64,000 nt of DNA from Pacificibacter marinus (GTDB lineage: Bacteria > Pseudomonadota > Alphaproteobacteria > Rhodobacterales > Rhodobacteraceae): positions 62,001 through 126,000 of the forward strand of contig NZ_FNZV01000010.1 of the NCBI RefSeq assembly GCF_900109555.1, read 5' to 3'. The notes beneath the pieces were generated by a model that was not told the DNA's origin, searched no databases, and was given only the letters and a program-made list of their open reading frames with translations. Of this stretch, positions 53,223 to 60,273 are shown in pieces. The first letter of the stretch is position 1, and the number at the start of each line of letters is the position of its first letter. A program made the position numbers and the translations under genes.

Positions 53223-53660
53223 TTATGATCTTGGAAGTTCGCCGACATAAACTGCTCCGTTGGAGCCAACGATGCCGGAAACTGTTGATTTTGATGTAAG
53301 GTTCATGACGCGCAACAAATCGCCAGGTCCGGCACGACCGAGGGCGCGTGCATCGGCTGATATAGATAGCGTGCCTATGGCATAAATGAGTTTGACGATT
53401 TGGTTGCGCTCTATGATGGCTGCGGGCCCGATGTCGCCCGCCATGATGGGACGGCCAGAATATAAGACAACTCTTGTCTCCAGCCCGATGGCTTCGTCTG
53501 TCGAAATCAGCCCCCCCGGAACATCGCCTTGGATGAGGGTCATGTCGCTTGAGGTTAAAATCGTTTGTGCGCGGATCGTACGTGCAGCAACGATTGTTTC
53601 GGCTGAAACATGATATGGGGACATCAACATGGCCAGAGTTATGCAGATGAAATGTTTCAT
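53223..53660 (-). CDS. flgA: P-ring assembly chaperone FlgA
   Basis: A 145-residue periplasmic protein with a signal peptide (residues 1-19, ending HVSA). The SAF domain is visible: ARTIRAQTILTSSDMTLIQGD, then LETRVVLYSGRPIMAGDI, and the C-terminal VKLIYAIGTLSISADARAL. It helps FlgI assemble. The N-terminal domain of longer FlgA proteins is absent, as is usual in this group. It overlaps flgG by four bases. Confidence 0.92.
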   Translation of the reverse strand: MKHFICITLAMLMSPYHVSAETIVAARTIRAQTILTSSDMTLIQGDVPGGLISTDEAIGLETRVVLYSGRPIMAGDIGPAAIIERNQIVKLIYAIGTLSISADARALGRAGPGDLLRVMNLTSKSTVSGIVGSNGAVYVGELPRS

Positions 53661-54442
53661 CGGATTTGTGTTGTCGCTGACAGCATTTGGTCGGCTGCGG
53701 TGATCACTTTGGCGTTCAGTTCATAGCCACGTTGAGCCTCAATCAGCTCAGTGACTTCGCGCACGGCATCCACGGTGCTGTCTTCGAGGTACCCTTGGCG
53801 TAACGTGCCTGTGCCATCGATCCCAGGTTCGTTGACGATTGCGGGACCTGAAGCGACAGATTCTAAGAATAGATTTGATCCAATGGCTTCAAGGCCTTTG
53901 GCATTGGTAAAGTTTGCCAATGAAAATTGACCAAGTAACTGAGGTTGAACTTGATCGTTGAAGTAAGCGTAGACTTCGCCTTGGGCATTGATTGAAATTG
54001 ATTTTGCATCATCCGGAATGACAATGTCCGGTACGACGCCGTGTCCATCGGACGTCACTATCAAGCCGTCAGCAGATCTCTTGAGGGCACCATCGCGTGT
54101 ATACGCAGAATCGCCCGAGGGCAGTGTGACTTCCAGATACCCTTTACCTTCGATAGCGAGATCTAAGTCGCCGCCAGTCGCAGATAATGCGCCCTGTGCC
54201 AGTTGAATCGTAACCGAAGAAGGTCGCACGCCGAGGCCAAGTTGCACGCCAGTTGGAAGAACTGTGCCATCAGATGAATTGATGGTCCCCGGCCGTGTCA
54301 TTTGTTGGTAGTGAAGGTCGGCGAATTCGGCACGGCGCGCGTTGTAGCCTGTAGTGTTCATATTCGCGAGGTTTTGCGAAATGGTTTCCACACGCATTTG
54401 TTGGGCGCTCATGCCAGTCGCTGCAATTTTTAAGGCACGCAT
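53657..54442 (-). CDS. flgG: Distal rod protein FlgG
   Basis: A 261-residue rod protein. It begins MRALKIAATGMSAQQMRVETISQNLANMNTTGY, the FlgG motif; mid-section GDLDLAIEGKGYLEV and YTRDGALKRSADG, and end VTELIEAQRGYELNAKVITAADQML. Rod proteins FlgB, FlgC, FlgF and FlgG share the terminal helices; the length and the N-terminal motif assign this as FlgG. Twelve bases after flgF; overlaps flgA by four bases. Confidence 0.95.
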   Translation of the reverse strand: MRALKIAATGMSAQQMRVETISQNLANMNTTGYNARRAEFADLHYQQMTRPGTINSSDGTVLPTGVQLGLGVRPSSVTIQLAQGALSATGGDLDLAIEGKGYLEVTLPSGDSAYTRDGALKRSADGLIVTSDGHGVVPDIVIPDDAKSISINAQGEVYAYFNDQVQPQLLGQFSLANFTNAKGLEAIGSNLFLESVASGPAIVNEPGIDGTGTLRQGYLEDSTVDAVREVTELIEAQRGYELNAKVITAADQMLSATTQIR

Positions 54443-54454
54443 CTTATGTACTCC

Positions 54455-55171
54455 TTATCGACCAAGGGTTGAGAGAACCGAGCGAATACGCTCGTCCTCT
54501 TTTTCAATGAATGTTTGGCTCAACTCATAGGCATGCTGCACATCAATCATGCGTGTTATTTCGGTTACGGCATTGACGTTTGAGCTTTCGACATATCCTT
54601 GCAAAATTACAGCGCCCTCAATGGGCTCAATCCCGCTATCCGTGGTAAAGCGTACGCCGTTGGTACGGTCTAAACTGATTGGGTCTGTTGGCGTATAAAG
54701 TCCGATTTGCGCGATGGGTTGGCCATCAGAAGACAGAGTGCCATCGGCTGCTGCGGAAATGTTTTGTGCATCTGGCGGAATGAAAATTGCCGCGCCACCA
54801 TTGTCGAGCAAACGATACCCATCGTGTGTTGTGAGTTCACCTGCCTCATTTGGTGTAAAGGCACCGGCGCGCGTGAGTGCTTCGCCGTCTGGGGTTTCGA
54901 TGAGAAAAAAACCATCCCCTTCGATCGCAAAGTCAAACGCGCCGCCGGTTGGCGTGAGTGGGCCTTGGCTTTCATTGGTGTGGCGCACATTGCCCTGTGC
55001 CATTGAAAGAGATTCCTCCCCGGGTTCTAGGCGGGAAATATGTTCGGAAAAAATCAGGCCTTCTTTGCGAAATCCTGTTGTTGAACTATTTGCGATATTA
55101 TTTGCGATTGCAGTCATTTCTCGACTGAGACCTGCCAGCCGCGTGATGGCTGTATAACCTATGCTGTCCAT
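54455..55171 (-). CDS. flgF: Proximal rod protein FlgF
   Basis: A 238-residue rod protein, start MDSIGYTAITRLAGL, with the rod motif REMTAIANNIANSSTTGFRKEG, mid-section AFDFAIEGDGFFLIETPDG and the C-terminal helix (TEITRMIDVQHAYELSQTFI). The ATG chosen overlaps the fliQ stop (TGATG); a TTG one codon earlier exists. Order flgF-flgG-flgA-flgH is the standard alphaproteobacterial order. Confidence 0.94.
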   Translation of the reverse strand: MDSIGYTAITRLAGLSREMTAIANNIANSSTTGFRKEGLIFSEHISRLEPGEESLSMAQGNVRHTNESQGPLTPTGGAFDFAIEGDGFFLIETPDGEALTRAGAFTPNEAGELTTHDGYRLLDNGGAAIFIPPDAQNISAAADGTLSSDGQPIAQIGLYTPTDPISLDRTNGVRFTTDSGIEPIEGAVILQGYVESSNVNAVTEITRMIDVQHAYELSQTFIEKEDERIRSVLSTLGR

Positions 55172-55437
55172 CAAAGGCCTCCGATCAAGGGAATGATACG
55201 ATCTACGAAAAATGCACTAAGGGTTTCGGTCATAAAGCCCATGGTCATCCAAAAGACGATCAGGATAGCACCAAGTTTTGGTACAAAGGTGAGTGTCATT
55301 TCTTGGATGCTTGTGAGAGCTTGGACCAAGCCGATGCTAACCCCCGCAAGGAGTGCGACGACAAGGATCGGGGTTGAAATCACCACAGAAATCCAAAGCG
55401 CTTGCCGCAAAGTGTCGTAAAAAATCAAATCGTCCAT
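55171..55437 (-). CDS. fliQ: Flagellar export gate protein FliQ
   Basis: An 88-residue membrane protein with two helices (ALWISVVISTPILVVALLAG and LGAILIVFWMTMGFMTET). GVSIGLVQALTSIQEMTLTFVPK is the family signature linking them. It is one of the FliP/FliQ/FliR core subunits. It follows fliE by two bases and overlaps flgF by one. Length and motif are usual. Confidence 0.95.
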   Translation of the reverse strand: MDDLIFYDTLRQALWISVVISTPILVVALLAGVSIGLVQALTSIQEMTLTFVPKLGAILIVFWMTMGFMTETLSAFFVDRIIPLIGGL

Positions 55438-55439
55438 GA

Positions 55440-55736
55440 CTACACTGGCATCCGCAAAATTTCTTGATAGGCCTCGACGACTTTGTCACGAACCGAGACA
55501 GCGGCCTCTACCGCGAGTTCGGTTTGTGCCAATGCTTGCACCAAAGCCTGGCTATCTGCGTTACCGGTCATGGCGGCTTGCGCAATGGATTCGCCTTGTT
55601 GCAGAGTGTCAGAAAAAGTTCCCGCAGCCTGCGCAATTTTACCTCCAGCTCCTTGGAAGCCTGCCTCTGGTTTTGGGGCCGTTGCTGGTTTTGTGGATGC
55701 GTAGCCTTGGGCTGCATATGCGGATCGGATGTCCAT
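55440..55736 (-). CDS. fliE: Hook-basal body protein FliE
   Basis: A 98-residue export-early protein that joins the MS ring to the rod. The body begins after a linker (KPATAPKPEAGFQ) with KIAQAAGTFSDTLQQGESIAQAAMTG and ends LAVEAAVSVRDKVVEAYQEILRMPV, the classical FliE end. AAAGGAGA before the ATG is a good ribosome site. Eleven bases after flgC. Confidence 0.93.
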   Translation of the reverse strand: MDIRSAYAAQGYASTKPATAPKPEAGFQGAGGKIAQAAGTFSDTLQQGESIAQAAMTGNADSQALVQALAQTELAVEAAVSVRDKVVEAYQEILRMPV

Positions 55737-55747
55737 TCTGGTCTCCT

Positions 55748-56140
55748 TTATCTGCGTAGAAGTTCAAGCAGCGACGTCGACATTTGTCGCGCTTGATCAA
55801 ACATTTTGAGGTTAGCTTCATAGCTTCGCTGCGCTTCGCGGGCATCAGCAATTTCGATCATGATTTCAACATTCGAGCCGTTGTAAAAACCATCTTCGCC
55901 AGCCATTGGGTGCCCTGGGTCATACACTTGCTTGGTTGGTGTTTGGTCCAACTCAACAGGGCCACTTTGTACCGCACCTGTTTTTTGGCCGTGTTCAATA
56001 ACTTGTTCAAACGAAGCTGTTTTGCGCTGATATCCGGGTGTATCTGCGTTGGCGATGTTTTCTGAAACATGGCGCAAGCGATTGGCCTGTGCGGCCATGC
56101 CCGAGGATGAAAGCGAAAGGATGTTGAAAAGATCACTCAT
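55748..56140 (-). CDS. flgC: Proximal rod protein FlgC
   Basis: A 130-residue rod protein, start MSDLFNILSLSSSGMAAQANRLRHVSENIANADTPGYQRK with the rod motif, centre DPGHPMAGEDGFYNGSNVEI (typical DPxHP of FlgC) and C-terminal helix EAQRSYEANLKMFDQARQM. The start was taken at the ATG with AGGAG nine bases upstream; eight extra codons of the longer reading were dropped. Ten bases after flgB. Confidence 0.94.
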   Translation of the reverse strand: MSDLFNILSLSSSGMAAQANRLRHVSENIANADTPGYQRKTASFEQVIEHGQKTGAVQSGPVELDQTPTKQVYDPGHPMAGEDGFYNGSNVEIMIEIADAREAQRSYEANLKMFDQARQMSTSLLELLRR

Positions 56141-56150
56141 AAAATAACTC

Positions 56151-56540
56151 CTATCTGCGACCAATTGAGGTTCTGAGGATATTCATGGAACTTTTATAAA
56201 CTGACATCGCGAGATCATGCTGATGACGCACTTCAGTGGCCTTCATCATTTCTGTCTCTAGCGCAACTGTGTTGCCATTGGGCGAACTGGGGCCTGCAGT
56301 ATCCGAGAATTTGATAGGGGTTGTTTCATCTTGAGCGCCATGAAAATGGCTGGCGCGGGTGCTTTTCATAGCTGCTCCTGTTGGGGCACCTCTGTACGTC
56401 TCTTTGAAAGACGCAACATCCTGTGCACGATACTTTGGTGTATCGGCATTCGCGATATTCTTCGCGATAACTTCTTGGCGGGTGCTGGCATGTTTCGCCA
56501 AGCCACTCGCCATCTGGAAAATGTCCAATTTTTGGAACAT
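56151..56540 (-). CDS. flgB: Proximal rod protein FlgB
   Basis: A 129-residue rod protein that starts MFQKLDIFQMASGLAKHASTRQ, with VIAKNIANADTPKYRAQDV and the C-terminal helix MMKATEVRHQHDLAMSVYKSS. It heads the flgB-flgC-fliE-fliQ-flgF-flgG-flgA-flgH-fliL2 unit on the minus strand and diverges from fliI. The CtrA-like box between them could serve both directions. Confidence 0.94.
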   Translation of the reverse strand: MFQKLDIFQMASGLAKHASTRQEVIAKNIANADTPKYRAQDVASFKETYRGAPTGAAMKSTRASHFHGAQDETTPIKFSDTAGPSSPNGNTVALETEMMKATEVRHQHDLAMSVYKSSMNILRTSIGRR

Positions 56541-56563
56541 CGGGGCTTCTCCCTCGATCTATG

Positions 56564-56579
56564 TCAACTAAGGCTTAAC
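56564..56579. promoter_or_regulatory. CtrA-like box between flgB and fliI
   Basis: TCAA-CTAAGGC-TTAACC differs by one base from TTAA-N7-TTAACC. It sits 24 bases from flgB and 42 from fliI in an 80-base divergent interval. Of the four candidate boxes this has the best match on the 3' half (TTAACC). Confidence 0.45.
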
Positions 56580-56620
56580 CCTGATTCCTTTAGAAAGAGT
56601 TGTCGAATGGGGAGATACAT

Positions 56621-57943
56621 ATGGTTGGTATTGGTTTTGACGTACTGAAAACAGAAATTTCGACAATAAAGCCGGTCCAGAGCGTGGGGCGCATCATTAA
56701 AGTTGCACAGGGTGTGTTGGTTGTGAGTGGCCTAAGCAAAATCGCTGCATCCGGTGATTTAGTCGAAATCGGCCAGGGTAAAGCCGCGCGGCTGGGTGAA
56801 GTGTTGCAACTTGAAAAGCAAACAATCACTATTTTACCTGATGGTGGGGCTGATGGGTTGTCTATCGGTGATCCCGTTGCGCATGTTGGTAATAATGAAA
56901 TTGCACCGCATGATACGTGGATTGGCCGTGTGATTGACCCTTTTGGGAATGCTATTGACGACCGTCCAATATTCCGAGGCAGTAAATATCGTCCATTGCG
57001 GGGCACGTCAGTGAGTCCCACAGAGCGTCGTGGTTTGGGGGAGCGTCTTGAAACAGGCTTGGCGGTCTTTAATACACTATTACCTATTGTGCGCGGGCAA
57101 CGGGTTGGGCTTTTTGCTGGTTCTGGCGTTGGGAAATCGACGCTTTTAGCCAAGCTGGCCACAGGTCTTCGGGCAGATATCGTTGTGATTGCTATGATTG
57201 GCGAGCGTAGCCGTGAAGTGCGCGAATTTGTAGAACGGGTTTTAGGGCCTGAGGGAATGAAGCGCGCTGTGATTGTGGCCGCGACATCAGATCAATCTCC
57301 CTTGGTACGTCGAAGGTGCGCTTGGACAGCTATGGCTGTTGCAGAACATTTTCGTGACAAGGGGCACCAAGTTTTGTTTCTTGCGGATTCTATAACAAGA
57401 TTTGCGGAAGCGCACCGTGAAGTTGCTTTGGCCATGGGCGAAACTGGAAGCTTAAGGGGATATCCTCCGTCGACGGGACATCTTATCACGTCTCTTTGTG
57501 AAAGAGCTGGGCCTGGGGTTGGCGAATCTGGTGATATAACGGCGGTCTTCTCGGTACTCGTCGCGGGATCAGATATGGAGGAACCCATCGCTGATATTTT
57601 ACGCGGCGTTCTTGATGGGCATGTGGTTCTTGATCGAAAGATCGCGGAGCGCGGTCGTTTTCCATCAATTGATTTGTTAAGGTCAGTGTCCCGCGCGTTG
57701 CCAGTAGCAGCCAGTCCGTCTGAAAACGAAGTGCTTGCTAAGGCCCGTAAATTGATGGGGACTTTTGATCGATCAGAAATGATGATTCAGGCTGGACTTT
57801 ATTCTCAGGGCTCCGATGCCAATATTGATGCAGCAATTGAATGTTGGCCAAAGCTTGATGCCTTTCTGGCGGAAGCGGAGTTGCATTCAATTGATGCAAG
57901 TTTTGAACGGCTGAGAATTTGTGTAGAAATAGGCGAAACTTAA
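56621..57943 (+). CDS. fliI: Flagellar export ATPase FliI
   Basis: A 440-residue F1-beta-like ATPase that powers type III export. Walker A is GSGVGKST (residues 167-174) in FAGSGVGKSTLLAKLA; the second signature MIGERSREVREFVE, the SLREYPP-like GSLRGYPPS and AMTRFAEAHR-like DSITRFAEAHREVA are present. The chosen ATG (MVGIGFDVLKTEI) has GGGAGA eight bases upstream; a TTG seven codons earlier has little support. It stands alone on the plus strand, separated from its partners FliH and the FliJ-like gene. Confidence 0.96.
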   Translation: MVGIGFDVLKTEISTIKPVQSVGRIIKVAQGVLVVSGLSKIAASGDLVEIGQGKAARLGEVLQLEKQTITILPDGGADGLSIGDPVAHVGNNEIAPHDTWIGRVIDPFGNAIDDRPIFRGSKYRPLRGTSVSPTERRGLGERLETGLAVFNTLLPIVRGQRVGLFAGSGVGKSTLLAKLATGLRADIVVIAMIGERSREVREFVERVLGPEGMKRAVIVAATSDQSPLVRRRCAWTAMAVAEHFRDKGHQVLFLADSITRFAEAHREVALAMGETGSLRGYPPSTGHLITSLCERAGPGVGESGDITAVFSVLVAGSDMEEPIADILRGVLDGHVVLDRKIAERGRFPSIDLLRSVSRALPVAASPSENEVLAKARKLMGTFDRSEMMIQAGLYSQGSDANIDAAIECWPKLDAFLAEAELHSIDASFERLRICVEIGET

Positions 57944-58103
57944 GGGAGTAACTCTAACTCAAAATGGCCCAATTTGCAGAGGGTAGAGCAAATGGGGGGC
58001 GCTAAAAATGGATCGATTGGTGTAAGCGTTACTTCGCCCCCACATTCCGCATGCTCGGTTGATATGCGTTCGGTCACTTCTTAGATTTGAAGGGAGTTCC
58101 TCT

Positions 58104-58487
58104 ATGGAAGCTTTGAGCGAGTTTCTCGTAAGGATACCACGCAGTACAGATGGCAAGCGTCGTTGGCCTCTGGAACTGAAGGCTCGAATCGTTGCGGAAA
58201 CGCTGATTGAGGGCGCTACAGTGAGTGGGGTGGCCAAGCGATATGGTTTGAGGCCCAGCAGCGCTTCGGATTGGCGGCGCATGGCGCGGACGGGCAAGCT
58301 TGTTTTGCCCAACTTGGATGGCATGGAGTTTGTGCCAGTGCAGATTGAAAAACCTGAGGCGTAGAAAGCGGCTTGCCCATCGTCCGCCTCATCGGTAATT
58401 CTTGATGTGATGAAGGGTGATGTGACGGTCAGGTTTGATGCAAACACACCCGCAGTACGCATTGCTGAGATCGTGGCTGCGCTGTGA
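58104..58487 (+). pseudogene. tnpA: IS66 accessory protein TnpA with in-frame stop
   Basis: ATG at 58104 (GAAGGGAG upstream) opens RIPRSTDGKRRWPLELKAR and IVAETLIEGATVSGVAKRYG with RPSSASDWRRMARTG, the helix-turn-helix of IS66 TnpA. A TAG at 58362 stops it after 86 codons, yet the same frame continues with VILDVMKGDVTVRFDANTP and AVRIAEIVAAL to TGA at 58485, the normal end of the family. So this is a single nonsense mutation in an otherwise full-length TnpA. Confidence 0.85.
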
Positions 58488-58546
58488 TCCATCCGTCGAA
58501 TGGGGTGCAAATTTTTGTGGCGACGAGATGTTCTATGAAACCATAA
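58484..58546 (+). pseudogene. tnpB: IS66 TnpB N-terminal fragment
   Basis: GTG at 58484 overlaps the tnpA stop and reads VIHPSNGVQIFVATRC, matching the TnpB start (usually I-PS-RV-I-VAT). After ATRC the family continues with a proline and DFRKG, but here the frame turns to SMKP and ends at a TAA at 58544. The rest of tnpB is missing. Confidence 0.7.
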
Positions 58547-58572
58547 ATGCCAATGAAATGCAGCCTAATATT

Positions 58573-58609
58573 TGAACCAAACACTCTCTAGTAAACTCGG
58601 GGCGGTTCA
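58573..58609. repeat. TGAACC/GGTTCA inverted pair, possible IS end
   Basis: TGAACC (58573-58578) faces GGTTCA (58604-58609) between the IS66 debris and the DUF1217 stop. The block CGGGGCGGTTCA resembles the tips of some IS3 elements. It may be a scar of another insertion; I cannot show it. Confidence 0.2.
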
Positions 58610-58613
58610 GAAG

Positions 58614-59405
58614 TTAGGACGATAAAAGCGTCAAAGCATTTTGAGCGGCGGAATTTCCTACGTTGCCTTGTGTGATTTCGCTTCTTACAAGAAATAATCT
58701 CACCAATTCTTCGCGTTTGTCTGAGGTTGCGAATTGAGAGACCTCGCTATCTCCAAAATATCTTTCAGACTTTTCTCTAAACGCAGTCAATTGCTGCTCA
58801 AGATCTAAGCTGCCAATAGAGGTTGGTAGACCGAGCGCGGTTTCGAATACTGTACGTACTGCTGTGTTTCCCATTACGCCATACCACGCTCCGTTTGAAG
58901 AGGTGCCTTTATTCGCGATTGTCGCCAATTCTCGATCTAAATTCAGTGCAAGCCTCATGCTATCATCTTGTTCACCGATTGCGATTTCGAATTGAGTATC
59001 TTGATACTTAGCAATAATTTTGTCAGGGAATTCGCTCAGAGTTGTGTTTGGGCTGCCGAAATCTCCAAAACCAAAGGCTTTGGAGAACTCTAAATAACTT
59101 TTGTCTGACAATTTGTTGGCAAGAGCATCATCATCAACCGTACCGTCCGTTAGTACTTTTTGAATGAAATAAGTGTTGCCGATGTCTTCATTGAGCCCGA
59201 ATGCCCCAAGAGCGATGGATAGGAGGCGCCGATCCGACATAAGGTCTTCCGCCGTCTCAATGGATCCAATATTTTCTTTGAAATAGTCTGTATCGCGTCT
59301 TATATTCGACGATTCATTAAAGGCCTCTTTCTGAGACTCCATGGTTCTGTTGAGGAATGCCCAGCCAGAATAGCCAGTTAAAGGAACGACGGGTTGGAAG
59401 GTCAC
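58614..59405 (-). CDS. DUF1217 flagellar-associated protein
   Basis: A 263-residue protein recognised as DUF1217: TFQPVVPLTGYSGWAFLNRTM at the start, the mid section NIGSIETAEDLMSDRRLLSIALGAF with FGLNEDIGNTYFIQKVL, and ending NSAAQNALTLLSS. Proteins of this family are coded inside Roseobacter and Rhizobiales flagellar clusters; the function is not known. The start is GTG, which overlaps the flbT stop (GTGA), so the two are coupled. FlbT is a post-transcriptional regulator of flagellin, so a role in filament control or assembly is a reasonable guess. Confidence 0.85.
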   Translation of the reverse strand: MTFQPVVPLTGYSGWAFLNRTMESQKEAFNESSNIRRDTDYFKENIGSIETAEDLMSDRRLLSIALGAFGLNEDIGNTYFIQKVLTDGTVDDDALANKLSDKSYLEFSKAFGFGDFGSPNTTLSEFPDKIIAKYQDTQFEIAIGEQDDSMRLALNLDRELATIANKGTSSNGAWYGVMGNTAVRTVFETALGLPTSIGSLDLEQQLTAFREKSERYFGDSEVSQFATSDKREELVRLFLVRSEITQGNVGNSAAQNALTLLSS

Positions 59406-59809
59406 TGCGGTCTCGAGGCGGAAAATAGTCTTTCTTCACGTGGAAGCAAACTTCTTAACGCCTTTAGTGCTTGATAAAACTGATCTTCGCGCACAGCATC
59501 TGTGGCGTCGTTTAAAAACCCCCTACTATCGTTGTCAGTTAAAACTTGGCTAAGCTGTTCGATGCCACGTATAAGTTGTAGGCGAGCGTCGTCTGGTTCT
59601 GCATCCCCAGACAACACGAGTTGAGCAATGTAGCAGATGCGGCGTACAGGCGTGTTGACATCCTCGGGATGGATAGCATCCCGTAACCGTAGAATATTTG
59701 CATTTGGCGTTACAACCGATAACCGAGAGCGACGGTCACCATTTTCAATAACTGCGCCATTTATTAAGACCCGTTCTTTGGGGCCAAGTTTTAAGACAAG
59801 TCCACTCAC
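59402..59809 (-). CDS. flbT: Flagellin regulator FlbT
   Basis: A 135-residue FlbT. MSGLVLKLGPKERVLINGAV, ENGDRRSRLSVVTPNANILRL and the central IHPEDVNTPVRRICYIAQL are family features. In Caulobacter FlbT acts on the 5' leader of flagellin mRNA, limiting its stability until the hook is done. The start is GTG overlapping the flaF stop (TAGTG). Presence next to flagellin with a long structured leader fits the same mode of control here. Confidence 0.93.
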   Translation of the reverse strand: MSGLVLKLGPKERVLINGAVIENGDRRSRLSVVTPNANILRLRDAIHPEDVNTPVRRICYIAQLVLSGDAEPDDARLQLIRGIEQLSQVLTDNDSRGFLNDATDAVREDQFYQALKALRSLLPREERLFSASRPQ

Positions 59810-60183
59810 TAATGGCCTCCTTCGCGGCGAAGGCCACGCATGATTGATGTGTTTATATCTATTAGAGATACCTCGTCGGCCTTACCTTTTAAGATGGCTG
59901 AGGTATGTTTTTGCGTAAATTCGGCTAAGTAAAAAATCTGAGCACGAAGTTCTTTAGGCAATTGGTTGTCGGGTGATGCAACATCGCCTGCAAGCAAAGT
60001 CCAAAGCCTACGATTTTCGTTTAGGGCTTTGACAAATTCCGGAAAAGAGGTTTTTTTCTTAGCTGCTGTCGCACGTAGTTGATGTGTTATTTTTGCAAAA
60101 GCGCTGTATTCTATGCCTCGATCGGTACGGATTGGAGCAGCAGGAGAGGTGTAGGCCGTTCGGGCCATATCGAAAGCGTTCAC
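59809..60183 (-). CDS. flaF: Flagellin regulator FlaF
   Basis: A 124-residue FlaF, starting NAFDMARTAYTSPAAPIRTDRG, then GIEYSAFAKITHQLRATAA with the helical core and LPKELRAQIFYLAEFTQKH. FlaF helps flagellin synthesis or export and works opposite to FlbT. A longer ATG start seven codons upstream exists, but GTG (60183) has GGAAGGA six bases upstream and matches the family N-terminus. It is followed by flbT with one shared base. Confidence 0.9.
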   Translation of the reverse strand: MNAFDMARTAYTSPAAPIRTDRGIEYSAFAKITHQLRATAAKKKTSFPEFVKALNENRRLWTLLAGDVASPDNQLPKELRAQIFYLAEFTQKHTSAILKGKADEVSLIDINTSIMRGLRREGGH

Positions 60184-60237
60184 GTCGGATCCTTCCGGTG
60201 ACAATGTAATCTAAGATGCGGTTTTTTGCCGCGGAGT

Positions 60238-60266
60238 TTTCCAAGCGACCCAAGGTCGCTTGGAAA
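60238..60266 (-). terminator. Strong hairpin between flagellin and flaF
   Basis: On the minus strand TTTCCAAGCGACC and GGTCGCTTGGAAA form a perfect 13-pair stem with a three-base loop, eight bases after the flagellin stop. No U run follows; a GCGG-CAAAAAA-CCGC hairpin comes next instead. It may be a 3' stabiliser or partial terminator that sets flagellin above flaF-flbT. Confidence 0.6.
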
Positions 60267-60273
60267 GTTGCTC

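Larger units (their letters stand above)
58022..58546 (+). mobile_element. Decayed IS66-family element, left part only
   Basis: GTAAGCGTTACTTCGCCCCC begins at 58022; GTAAGC is the usual tip of IS66 elements. It is followed by tnpA with an internal stop and by the first codons of tnpB, after which homology stops. No right terminal repeat or target duplication was seen, so most of the element (tnpB and tnpC) has been lost. It sits at the convergent junction of fliI and the DUF1217 gene. Confidence 0.75.
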
